Shown here one piece after another: positions 48,194-55,652 of a stretch of 64,000 nucleotides of DNA. The notes below the pieces were generated by a model. That model searched no databases. It was given only the letters and a program-made list of their open reading frames with translations, and was not told the origin of the DNA. The stretch's first letter is position 1; every line of letters begins with the position of its first letter. This stretch comes from Dactylosporangium sucinum (GTDB lineage Bacteria; Actinomycetota; Actinomycetes; Mycobacteriales; Micromonosporaceae): positions 55,917 through 119,916 of the forward strand of contig NZ_BMPI01000031.1 in NCBI RefSeq assembly GCF_014647515.1. Reading direction: 5' to 3'. The translations under genes and the position numbers were made by a program.

Positions 48194-49513
48194 TCACTGC
48201 AGGGTCGGCGCCATGTCCTCGGCCGGGGGGTTCCACCCGGCGCTGTCCGCGGCCACCTGCTCGCCGGAGCGGATGTCCTTGACCTGGTCCGGAATGTCGC
48301 CGTTGGCCGGAAACCACACGTACGGGATCCCGCGGCGCTCGGCGTAGCGGATCTGCTTGCCGAGCTTCGCCGGCACCGGCGCGACCTCGGTCGCGATCCC
48401 CCGGGACCGCAGGGCGGCCGCGACGCGGTTGCTGACCGGCCGCTCCTCCTCGTTCCACAGGGCGACCAGCACGGCCGTCGGCACCGGCCGGGACGCGCTG
48501 ATCGCGTTCTGGGCGAACAGCAGGCCGAGCAGGCGGGAGACGCCGATCGAGATGCCGACGCCGGGGAAGACGTCCTTGCCGGCGCTGGCGAGGTTGTCGT
48601 ACCGCCCGCCGGAGCAGATCGAGCCGTAGCGCTCGTAGCCGGCCAGCTCGGTCTCGTACACGGTGCCGGTGTAGTAGTCGAGCCCGCGGGCGATCTTCAG
48701 CGTGGCCTCGACCAGGCCGGGCGCGTGCTCGCGAGCGGTCTCGACGACCGCGGCCAGCTCGGCGACGCCCTCGTCGAGCAGCGGGTGCTCGACGCCGAGG
48801 CCGCGCACGGCCGCCTCGAAGGACGCGTCGGACGAACGGATCTCGGCCAGCGCGAGGACGGCCTTGGCCTGCGCGTCGCTCGCGCCGGCGTTCATCAGCA
48901 CCTCGGCGACCCTGTCCGGGCCGATCTTGTCGAGCTTGTCGACGGTGCGCAGCACCTCGTCGGGCTCCGCCAGGCCGAGGCCGAGGTAGAAGCCCTCGCA
49001 GAGCTTCCGGTTGTTCACCATGATCTTGACGGCCGGGATCGGCAGCGAGCGCAGCGCGTCGCCGATGACCAGCGGGATCTCGGCCTCGTAGTGCGGCGGG
49101 AGGGTGTCACGGTCGACGATGTCGATGTCGGCCTGGAGAAATTCCCGATACCGTCCTTCTTGGGGCTTTTCTCCCCGCCAGACCTTTTGGATCTGGTACC
49201 GCCGGAAGGGAAACTGCAACCTACCGGCGTTTTCCAGCACGTACCTCGCGAACGGAACGGTCAGATCGAAGTGCAGCCCCAGGCTCGCCTCCTCCTCGCC
49301 CTCGGCGGCCTGGAGGCGGTGCAGCGTGTACACCTCCTTGGAGGTCTCCCCCTTGCGCAGCAGCTGGTCGAGCGGCTCGACCGCGCGCGTCTCCAGCGAG
49401 GAGAAGCCGTAGAGCTCGAAGGTGCGCCGCAGCCGGTCCAGGACCTGCTGCTCGACGATGCGCTGCGCGGGCGTCCACTCCGGGAAGCCCGACAGCGAGG
49501 CGGAAAGGGACAT
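48194..49513 (-). CDS. hisS: Histidyl-tRNA synthetase, non-standard subtype
   Basis: 439 residues. Class II HisRS with motif 2 VWRGEKPQEGRYREFLQ (111-127) and the His-specific ARGLDYYTGTVYE (near 275). The ATP-site segment is LHFDLTVPFARYV (80-92) rather than the LRPEGT form of most bacterial HisRS, and VNNRKLCEGF is present; both are features of the eukaryote-like or minor bacterial subtype. Length and domains are complete. Start ATG 49513 with AAAGG upstream, three bases after the preceding stop. Confidence 0.93.
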   Translation of the reverse strand: MSLSASLSGFPEWTPAQRIVEQQVLDRLRRTFELYGFSSLETRAVEPLDQLLRKGETSKEVYTLHRLQAAEGEEEASLGLHFDLTVPFARYVLENAGRLQFPFRRYQIQKVWRGEKPQEGRYREFLQADIDIVDRDTLPPHYEAEIPLVIGDALRSLPIPAVKIMVNNRKLCEGFYLGLGLAEPDEVLRTVDKLDKIGPDRVAEVLMNAGASDAQAKAVLALAEIRSSDASFEAAVRGLGVEHPLLDEGVAELAAVVETAREHAPGLVEATLKIARGLDYYTGTVYETELAGYERYGSICSGGRYDNLASAGKDVFPGVGISIGVSRLLGLLFAQNAISASRPVPTAVLVALWNEEERPVSNRVAAALRSRGIATEVAPVPAKLGKQIRYAERRGIPYVWFPANGDIPDQVKDIRSGEQVAADSAGWNPPAEDMAPTLQ

Positions 49514-49516
49514 CGG

Positions 49517-50188
49517 TTACCAGCCTTTTCGGGGGGCCTCGGCGGCCTCGCGCAGGTACGGGTTGCGCTGGCGCTCGCGGCCGATGGTGGTCTGGGGGCC
49601 GTGGCCGGGCAGGACGACGGTCTCGTCGGGCAGGGTGAGCACCTTGTCGCGCAGGCTCGCGACCATCTGGCTCATGCTGCCGCCCGGCAGGTCGGTGCGT
49701 CCGATCGAGTCGCGGAAGAGCACGTCACCGCTGAAGCAGGTGCCCTCGCTGCGGAACATCACCGACCCGCGGGTATGGCCGGGCGCGTGGTCGACGGTCA
49801 GCTCCAGGCCGGCGATGCGCAGCACCAGGCCGCCCTCCAGCGGCGCCACGTCGTCGGGCTCGGTCCAGGTGAGGCGGCCCCCGAAGAGGGCGGTGAGGTC
49901 GGCGCTGATGCCCTTCGCCGGGTCCTTGAGCATCTCGCCGTCGTCCGGGTGGATGTACGCCGTGATGCCGCGCGCGCCGCAGACCGGGGTGACCGAGAAG
50001 GTGTGGTCTAGGTGGCCGTGCGTGAGCAGGACCGCGGCCGGCTGCAGCCGGTGCTCGGCGAGCACCTCGTCGAGCCGGTCGGTGACGCCGATGCCCGGGT
50101 CGATCACCACGCACTGCTCGCCGGGGGCCGGGGCGACGACAAAGCAGTTCGTCCCGAACACCTCGGCGGGAAAGCCGGCGATGAGCAC
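49517..50188 (-). CDS. Metallo-beta-lactamase fold hydrolase (glyoxalase II-like)
   Basis: 223 residues. The zinc motif THGHLDH (56-62) and later DHAPGHTRGSV, SGDVLF and LPGHGPQT make a two-metal site like that of glyoxalase II. Its place between hisS and the cyclophilin is conserved; the M. tuberculosis counterpart is Rv2581c. The GTG start is divergent from the cyclophilin gene. Confidence 0.88.
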   Translation of the reverse strand: MLIAGFPAEVFGTNCFVVAPAPGEQCVVIDPGIGVTDRLDEVLAEHRLQPAAVLLTHGHLDHTFSVTPVCGARGITAYIHPDDGEMLKDPAKGISADLTALFGGRLTWTEPDDVAPLEGGLVLRIAGLELTVDHAPGHTRGSVMFRSEGTCFSGDVLFRDSIGRTDLPGGSMSQMVASLRDKVLTLPDETVVLPGHGPQTTIGRERQRNPYLREAAEAPRKGW

Positions 50189-50366
50189 GCGGCGCTCCTC
50201 CCTGTCGATGTCCTGAATCCGGCCGCTGAGGACCTCGTAAACCCTATCCGGAGGTCAGGCACAGCGAACCGTGACCGGGCGGCGACCCGCATTCCGGGTT
50301 CTACCCGTACACTCTGGCGGGCGTGTGACGTGGCACCCAAATGTATTTTCCTGGAGGGGAGCACCG

Positions 50367-51266
50367 GTGGCTTCCAGTAAGGCCCGGCAGCGCGCTCTGG
50401 CGCGGGCGAAGACCGAGCGGCAGATCGCGCGACGAGCAGCCGCGGCGCGGCGCCGCCGCCAATGGCAGGCCGGCATCGGCAGCGCGGTCGCGCTCGCCCT
50501 GATCGTCCTCGTGGTGATCTGGAAGACCGGGGGGTTCGAGCCCGAGCCGGTCCGCGCCTCGGAGTGCGCCTGGACCTCGGTGGAGGCGGGCTCGGGGATC
50601 GTCGACGTGGGCAAGCCGCGCACGAACGACATCGTCAAGAACGGCGTGAAGACGATGACGATCTCGCTCGGCCAGGGCACCGTCACGGCGAAGCTCGACC
50701 CGAGCAAGGCGCCGTGCACGGTGGAGAGCTTCACCTACCTGGCCAGCAAGAAGTTCTTCGACAACACGGTCTGCCATCGGCTGACCGACGCCATCCTGCA
50801 GTGTGGCGACCCGTCGGGCTCCGGCAGCGGCGGCCCGGCGTACCGCTTCCCGAACGAGAACGTGCCGTCGCCGACGGTCGACCCCTCGGCCTCCGCCTCG
50901 GCCGACGCCTCGTCGACGGGCAACGCCCTCTACCCGATGGGCACCCTGGCCATGGCGCACTCGTCCGAGCCGGACAGCAACGGCAGCCAGTTCTTCCTGG
51001 TCTTCAAGGACGTGCAGTACCCGGCCGACTACACGGTCTTCGGCACGATCGTCGGCGGCCTGGACGTGCTGACCAAGATCGGCGAGGGCGGCAACGACGG
51101 CAGCAACCAGGCCGGCGGCGGCAAGCCGAACCAGGACGTCAAGATCAGCTCGCTGACCGTCACCGACATCGCGCCGGAGGAGCCGTCGACGGCGCCGTCC
51201 GCGTCGACCTCGGCGAGCACGTCGGCCTCCGCCTCGCCCGCGGCGAGCGCCTCGAGCCAGTCGTGA
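50367..51266 (+). CDS. Membrane-anchored extracytoplasmic cyclophilin (peptidyl-prolyl isomerase) 1
   Basis: 299 residues: Arg/Lys-rich cytosolic N terminus, one helix (38-53), then an outside cyclophilin domain (about 93-250) and a Ser/Ala-rich tail. The catalytic Arg is in CHRL (136-139) and the Gln in LQCGD. Four cysteines (67, 117, 136, 146) would form two disulfides; canonical QGGD reads QCGD. Some cyclophilin active-site residues (Phe60, Met61 equivalents) are changed. A Ser/Ala-rich insert VDPSASASADASSTG lies in a loop. GTG start with GGAGGGGAG. Homologue of M. tuberculosis PpiB. Confidence 0.9.
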   Translation: MASSKARQRALARAKTERQIARRAAAARRRRQWQAGIGSAVALALIVLVVIWKTGGFEPEPVRASECAWTSVEAGSGIVDVGKPRTNDIVKNGVKTMTISLGQGTVTAKLDPSKAPCTVESFTYLASKKFFDNTVCHRLTDAILQCGDPSGSGSGGPAYRFPNENVPSPTVDPSASASADASSTGNALYPMGTLAMAHSSEPDSNGSQFFLVFKDVQYPADYTVFGTIVGGLDVLTKIGEGGNDGSNQAGGGKPNQDVKISSLTVTDIAPEEPSTAPSASTSASTSASASPAASASSQS

Positions 51267-51303
51267 CACATCATCCATCCCCGTTGAGCAAGGAGTACCG
51301 ACC

Positions 51304-52167
51304 GTGACCACCAACCGGGACCGCCAGCGCGCCGCGGCACGTGCGCGGCTGGAGCGGGAGATGGCTGATCGCGCCGAGAAGTCCCGGCACCGACGGCGCA
51401 GGAACACGACGATCGCCGTGGGCGCGGGCAGCCTGGTGGTCCTGCTCGGCGTGGCGTGGCTCGTGGTCGCGCTGACCGGCGACGACAAGACGTCGACCGA
51501 GGCGGGCGCCAACCCCTCGGCGACCGCCACCCCGGCGAACTGCACCTGGCTGCCGCTCGTCGACCCGTCGGCGTCGCCGAAGCCGGAGATCCCCAAGGAG
51601 GTCAAGGACGTCGGCACCCCGCCCACGTCCGGCGAGCCCCGCACCGGCACCCAGCTGATGACGCTCGACACCACCGTGGGCACCATCAAGATCGAGATGG
51701 ACACCGCGCACGCTCCCTGCGCCGCGGCGAGCTTCACCTACCTGTCCGGCAAGAAGTTCTTCGACAACACGAAGTGCCATCGCCTCGTGACGCAGAACAT
51801 CTATGTGCTGCAGTGCGGTGACCCGAGCGGTACAAGCCTGGGCGGTCCGACGTACCGCTACGCGGAGGAGAACCTGCCGACCGGGCGTCGCCCTGCCTAC
51901 ACGGAGGGCATGGTCGCGATGGCCAAGACTCAGGACCCGAACAGCACCGGCAGCCAGTTCTTCATCGTCTACAAGGACATCGAGTCCCTATCGGCGGACT
52001 ACACCGTCGTGGGCAAGGTGACCGAGGGCCTGGACCTGGTGAAGAAGGTCGCCGAGGCCGGGGTCGTCCCGGACGCTTCAGCGGATCCGAACTCGCCGGC
52101 GAGCGAGGGAGCACCGAAGACCGAGGTCCTGATCAAGACACTGACGGTGGGCCCCCCGACCCCCTGA
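51304..52167 (+). CDS. Membrane-anchored extracytoplasmic cyclophilin 2
   Basis: 287 residues and a clear paralogue of the preceding gene, 37 bases downstream. One helix (36-57), linker, then cyclophilin domain with KKFFDNTKCHRL, LQCGDPSG and STGSQFFIVY. The same four cysteines are conserved (80, 139, 158, 171), so the disulfides are likely functional. The loop insert and Ser-rich tail of the first copy are missing. Followed by a strong terminator. Confidence 0.9.
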   Translation: MTTNRDRQRAAARARLEREMADRAEKSRHRRRRNTTIAVGAGSLVVLLGVAWLVVALTGDDKTSTEAGANPSATATPANCTWLPLVDPSASPKPEIPKEVKDVGTPPTSGEPRTGTQLMTLDTTVGTIKIEMDTAHAPCAAASFTYLSGKKFFDNTKCHRLVTQNIYVLQCGDPSGTSLGGPTYRYAEENLPTGRRPAYTEGMVAMAKTQDPNSTGSQFFIVYKDIESLSADYTVVGKVTEGLDLVKKVAEAGVVPDASADPNSPASEGAPKTEVLIKTLTVGPPTP

Positions 52168-52182
52168 AGTCCCGCTCACCGC

Positions 52183-52224
52183 AGATATGGCGCGGCCCGG
52201 CAGTTGCCGGGCCGCGCCTTATCT
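52183..52224 (+). terminator. Strong terminator after the cyclophilin pair
   Basis: Perfect 14-bp stem ggcgcggcccggca with a two-base loop, extended on both sides by agata/tatct pairing. It ends the cyclophilin transcript and separates it from the peptide cassette. Confidence 0.85.
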
Positions 52225-52262
52225 CGTTCAGGGAAGCTCAATATTCGTCATTTGTCAATGTC

Positions 52263-52292
52263 TTGAACCGGCGGGCGAGGCCCGGTTATAGT
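52263..52292 (+). promoter_or_regulatory. Probable promoter of the Cys-rich peptide cassette
   Basis: TTGAAC (52263-52268), 18-base spacer, TATAGT (52287-52292): the best housekeeping-type promoter match in the window. Upstream DNA is AT-rich for this genome. The untranslated leader is about 45 bases. Confidence 0.7.
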
Positions 52293-52345
52293 TCCTCGAC
52301 GATGATCAGCGTCTAAGTCATTTCAGCGCATCACGGGAGGATCAA

Positions 52346-52576
52346 ATGACGAAAGTATTGGCGCGCGTCGGCGACAAGATGCTTGGATCATTCCTGCGCA
52401 AACAAGAGGCTGGCGCCTGCACCGAGTGCCCTGGCCCGTGCTCTCCGTACCAGGGTTACGCGTGCCGTGGCACCGTTTACAGCACGGTGACCTGCGTGCG
52501 CTACTACACCTGCGACTGCGGCTGCCAGATCAACTGGAGCCGTTGCACGTACGGTCCGAAGATCGGCACCTGCTGA
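52346..52576 (+). CDS. Precursor of a ten-cysteine exported peptide
   Basis: 76 residues. An amphipathic, Lys/Arg-containing leader MTKVLARVGDKMLGSFLRKQ is followed by EAGA and then a core of 52 residues with cysteines at 25, 28, 32, 40, 50, 56, 58, 60, 67 and 76, six tyrosines and one Trp (64). Ala22-Gly23-Ala24 directly before Cys25 fits an S26 signal-peptidase site, but the leader has no hydrophobic stretch of a Sec signal, so export through the ABC protein is more likely. GGGAGG lies five bases before the ATG. Codon use is less GC-biased than neighbours. I do not recognise a described family; lanthipeptide or lasso enzymes are absent. Confidence 0.8.
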   Translation: MTKVLARVGDKMLGSFLRKQEAGACTECPGPCSPYQGYACRGTVYSTVTCVRYYTCDCGCQINWSRCTYGPKIGTC

Positions 52577-52584
52577 CCAGAACA

Positions 52585-52608
52585 TATTCCGGATGAATAT
52601 CCGGAATA
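52585..52608 (+). promoter_or_regulatory. Small hairpin after the precursor gene
   Basis: attccggat and atccggaat enclose a four-base loop, nine bases after the precursor stop. It may protect the mRNA 3' end. It precedes a stronger hairpin. Confidence 0.55.
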
Positions 52609-52616
52609 ATTGCAGA

Positions 52617-52659
52617 GCATGGCCGGAGCCGGGTTCGGGCCCAGCTCCGGCCATGCTTT
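52617..52659 (+). terminator. Attenuator-like hairpin between precursor and redox genes
   Basis: Perfect 13-bp stem gcatggccggagc, 14-base loop, then TTT at 52657-52659. It sits 17 bases before the TTG of the MauE-like gene. Partial termination here would make much more precursor mRNA than enzyme mRNA, the usual arrangement in peptide clusters. Confidence 0.7.
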
Positions 52660-52675
52660 CCGGACGGGGACAATT

Positions 52676-53239
52676 TTGACATACGGATATCTCGCCGGCC
52701 GCGGGTTGTTAGCTTTCGTCATGGTGCTTGCCGTCGCCGGCAAACTCTCCGACGTCGAATCGAGGCGCGCGTTTCGGGCGTCACTCGAGGCTCTTGCTTG
52801 GGTCCCGCGCGCGTTGCGCCCGACTCTGCCGCTCAGCGTGATGGTGGCTGAGGCGGCGCTGATCGTCCTGCTCGCGATCCCGCAGACCGCCCTGCTCGGC
52901 TTGGTGCTCTGCGCGCTGTTCCTCAGCGTCGTGACAGCGGCCTTGGCCGCAGCACGCGCGGCCGGCGGCGATATCCGCTGCGCGTGCTTCGGCGCCGACG
53001 ACCGACCGGTCGAAGGCTGGCACTTCGTACGCAACGGTCTTCTGATACTCATCGCGACCGGGACTTTCCTGGCCGGGACACTCCCGGCCCATGATCAGGC
53101 ATCGGCGTTCGATGTGCCAGCAGTCGCCGCCGGAGTCGCGATCAGCTCCGGCATGCTGTGCGCCGTCGCTCTGACGCATTGGCGGGATCTCTCGTTCCTG
53201 TTCGGAACAGCGGGCTCCCAGAGCACCGACCGAGGCTGA
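52676..53239 (+). CDS. MauE-like (DoxX/MauE) membrane redox protein
   Basis: 187 residues with four to five predicted membrane helices (about 7-25, 53-70, 72-95, 118-135, 148-167). RCACFG (101-106) in the loop after the third helix matches the CxCFG motif of MauE, which is needed to form the six disulfides of methylamine dehydrogenase small subunit. No methylamine dehydrogenase genes are present. Likely role: pass electrons from disulfide formation to the membrane. TTG start with CGGGGA upstream is chosen because a longer frame would run through the attenuator hairpin. Confidence 0.78.
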   Translation: MTYGYLAGRGLLAFVMVLAVAGKLSDVESRRAFRASLEALAWVPRALRPTLPLSVMVAEAALIVLLAIPQTALLGLVLCALFLSVVTAALAAARAAGGDIRCACFGADDRPVEGWHFVRNGLLILIATGTFLAGTLPAHDQASAFDVPAVAAGVAISSGMLCAVALTHWRDLSFLFGTAGSQSTDRG

Positions 53240-53253
53240 CCGGAGGTCATATC

Positions 53254-53805
53254 GTGACTTGGATACTGACCGTCGCCGTCATTGCGGCGCTCGTCATCTC
53301 ACTGCTCAACCTGACGCTGACCTTCGCGATCGTCCGACGCATGCGCGACAACCCAACAGAGCCGGGGCACGGGCATGGACAGCAGCACGGCAACCACTCC
53401 ATGTCGCTGGTGCCCGTCGGCGCCCGAGTCGGACCGTTCCGGGCCACTACACCCGGTGGCGTCGTTGTCACGACCGAGGACGTCGCCACCGACAGCGTTG
53501 TGGCGTTTGTGTCGGCAACGTGCGAAACGTGCAAGCAGGTCTTGGAGCAGTTGGAGCGACAGCAGCACACCCTCGGGACGCTCGTGGTGTTCGTCTTCGG
53601 CGTCGAGGCCGACGTCGAGGCGATAGCCGCCCGGCTCTCGGCGGCCCGCGTGGCGATGGCCGCCGTTGGCGGCGACGTGGCCGCCGCCTTCGGTGGCATC
53701 GACGGCTATCCGCGGGTCGTTCGTGTCACCGGCGGGGTCATTGCCCGCGGGGGCATCACGCTCGAGCACCTGGAGAAGGACTACCAGTTCGCCCATACAC
53801 CATGA
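53254..53805 (+). CDS. Membrane-anchored thioredoxin-fold protein (MauD/TlpA-like)
   Basis: 183 residues: membrane anchor (3-26), a His/Gly-rich linker PGHGHGQQHGNH (37-48) that might bind metal, and a thioredoxin-like domain with CETC (90-93) and the cis-proline region GYPRVV (151-156). MauD accompanies MauE in disulfide assembly of methylamine dehydrogenase. Start GTG 53254 with GGAGG upstream, 14 bases after the MauE-like stop. The domain is expected outside the cell, where the peptide would be oxidised. Confidence 0.8.
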   Translation: MTWILTVAVIAALVISLLNLTLTFAIVRRMRDNPTEPGHGHGQQHGNHSMSLVPVGARVGPFRATTPGGVVVTTEDVATDSVVAFVSATCETCKQVLEQLERQQHTLGTLVVFVFGVEADVEAIAARLSAARVAMAAVGGDVAAAFGGIDGYPRVVRVTGGVIARGGITLEHLEKDYQFAHTP

Positions 53806-55652
53806 GCGTGCGATTCTCTGTGGGAAGCCCGCCACCATTTGCTCATGAGAGCAGTCGATGGCGGGCAGCGGGCCAGGCGCTGCTCCTCGGACTGCGCGCC
53901 GCCCCCGGCGGATACGTCCTGCTCGTTACGCTCGCCGTTGCCGGCGGCGCCGCCGCACCTCTCGCGGCCTGGCTGAGCAAAGTCTTCATCGACCGTCTGA
54001 CTGCGGGGCGGACGGACGCCGCCGCCGTCCTGTGGCCAGCGATCGGCGCCGCATTTTGCACAACCGTTATCGTTGTGCTCGGTCAGGTCGGCATGTACGT
54101 CAACGCGCTCGTCCGGCGTACGGTCACCATTGAGGTACAGGACAGGCTCGCGCGGCGGCTCGATGAGTTCGTGGGATTGCGGTACTTCGAAGATCCCGCC
54201 CACCACGATCGTCTGCGGCTTGCCGGCCAGGCCGCCGACAGCGCGCCGCACGACGTTGCCGCGTTCACACTCGACACGGCACGCCAGGCCGCCGCCCTTA
54301 CCGGGTTCGTCGCCGCGATGCTCGGCATCTGGCCGCCGATGGCCCTGTTGCTGCTGATCGCCGCCTTACCCGCGTATCTGGCCCAGCGAGGGCTGGTACG
54401 ACACCAGGTTGCGGTTGCCGAGGCGGTGTCGCCGATGCAGCGGCTGCAGTTCTACTACCGGTCGCTGATGACCGAGGTTCAGCCCGCCAAAGAGCTGCGG
54501 ATCTTCGGACTCGGCAGCTTCTTTCGAGAGCGTATGGTGGCGTCGCTGGCCGAAAGCACCGGCACCGAGCAGGCTGTCCACCGCCGCGCCACCCTGCTGC
54601 AGGGCGGCCTCACGCTGGCCAACGGCTTGGTCAGCTGCGTCGGCGTGGCGGTCGTGGTCGTCCAGGCGCAGCGCGGCACGCTGACGGTCGGCGACGTCAC
54701 GATGTTCATCGCAGCCGTCGCGGCGCTGCAGGGCGCCATCGGCACGATCATCGTGCAGTTCGGCCGCGTCGAGGAGGCGGCAGCACTACTCGGTCACTAC
54801 CACGAGTTCATGACGGGCTCACCAGATCTGCCGGACGGCGGCGCCGCAGCGCCACCCCTGCGCAACTGCATCGAACTGCGAGACGTCTGGTTCCGCTACA
54901 GCGATGACGGCCCGTGGGTGCTTCGCGGCGTCGACCTGACGATCCCAGCCGGCCGCTCGATTGGGTTGGTTGGGCTCAACGGTGCTGGCAAGAGCACAAT
55001 CGCCAAGCTGCTGTGCCGGCTCTACGACCCGACCCGCGGCTCGATCACATGGGACGGGCTGGATCTCCGCGACCTACGGGTCGCCGAGTTGCGCCGCCGG
55101 ATCTCTGCCGTCTTCCAGGACTTCACCACGTACGACATGACCGCCGCGGAAAACATCGGGGTCGGTGACCTCGCCCGGCTCACCGACCAGGCCGCCGTTG
55201 AGCGCGCCGCGTCACTGGCCGGCATCGCCGATCGGATCGAGCGTCTCCCCCATGGTTACGCCACGATGATCAGCCTTGACTTCTTCGGTGCCTCCGACGA
55301 GGCCGGCACCATGCTCTCCGGTGGGCAACTGCAACGCCTGGCGATCGCCCGCGCCGTCCTGCGCGACGGCGCCGACCTGCTGATCCTGGACGAGCCGAGT
55401 TCGGGGCTCGACCCCGACGCCGAGAACGCGGTGCACTGCACCCTGCGGAACGTACGGGCTGGGCGGAGCACGCTATTGGTCTCACACCGACTCGGTGCGA
55501 TCCGAGACGCCGACGAGATCGTGGTGCTCGACGGGGGGCGGATCGCCGAGCGGGGGACCCACGACGAACTCATGGCAGCCGGCGGCGCCTACGCCCGCCT
55601 GTTCACCTTGCAGGCCAGTCGCTATCAGGACGAGCGCGTGGCGTCGAGATGA
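53802..55652 (+). CDS. ABC exporter of the peptide cassette
   Basis: 616 residues, membrane domain (about 25-330) fused to an ATPase with Walker A GLNGAGKS (391-398), LSGGQ (505-509), Walker B LLILDEPSS (526-534) and switch His 562. No N-terminal C39 peptidase domain, unlike most bacteriocin exporters, so leader removal must be done by another enzyme; the next gene is an S26 peptidase. The ATG overlaps the previous stop (ATGA), as does its own stop with the next gene. Confidence 0.88.
   Translation: MSVRFSVGSPPPFAHESSRWRAAGQALLLGLRAAPGGYVLLVTLAVAGGAAAPLAAWLSKVFIDRLTAGRTDAAAVLWPAIGAAFCTTVIVVLGQVGMYVNALVRRTVTIEVQDRLARRLDEFVGLRYFEDPAHHDRLRLAGQAADSAPHDVAAFTLDTARQAAALTGFVAAMLGIWPPMALLLLIAALPAYLAQRGLVRHQVAVAEAVSPMQRLQFYYRSLMTEVQPAKELRIFGLGSFFRERMVASLAESTGTEQAVHRRATLLQGGLTLANGLVSCVGVAVVVVQAQRGTLTVGDVTMFIAAVAALQGAIGTIIVQFGRVEEAAALLGHYHEFMTGSPDLPDGGAAAPPLRNCIELRDVWFRYSDDGPWVLRGVDLTIPAGRSIGLVGLNGAGKSTIAKLLCRLYDPTRGSITWDGLDLRDLRVAELRRRISAVFQDFTTYDMTAAENIGVGDLARLTDQAAVERAASLAGIADRIERLPHGYATMISLDFFGASDEAGTMLSGGQLQRLAIARAVLRDGADLLILDEPSSGLDPDAENAVHCTLRNVRAGRSTLLVSHRLGAIRDADEIVVLDGGRIAERGTHDELMAAGGAYARLFTLQASRYQDERVASR

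Noticed and set aside
52346..52576. Precursor as lanthipeptide, lasso or sactipeptide
   Set aside because: No LanM/LanBC, lasso cyclase or radical-SAM gene is nearby, and the core is poor in consecutive Ser/Thr; disulfide partners are present instead.
53259..53801. N-terminal extension of the ABC exporter as a peptidase domain
   Set aside because: The upstream open frame is a shadow of the thioredoxin-fold gene and has no Cys/His/Asp C39 motifs; the ATG at 53802 overlaps the preceding stop.
52346..53805. Methylamine dehydrogenase operon
   Set aside because: Only MauE and MauD-like genes are present; no heavy subunit, amicyanin or MauG, and the peptide is too short and has one Trp only.
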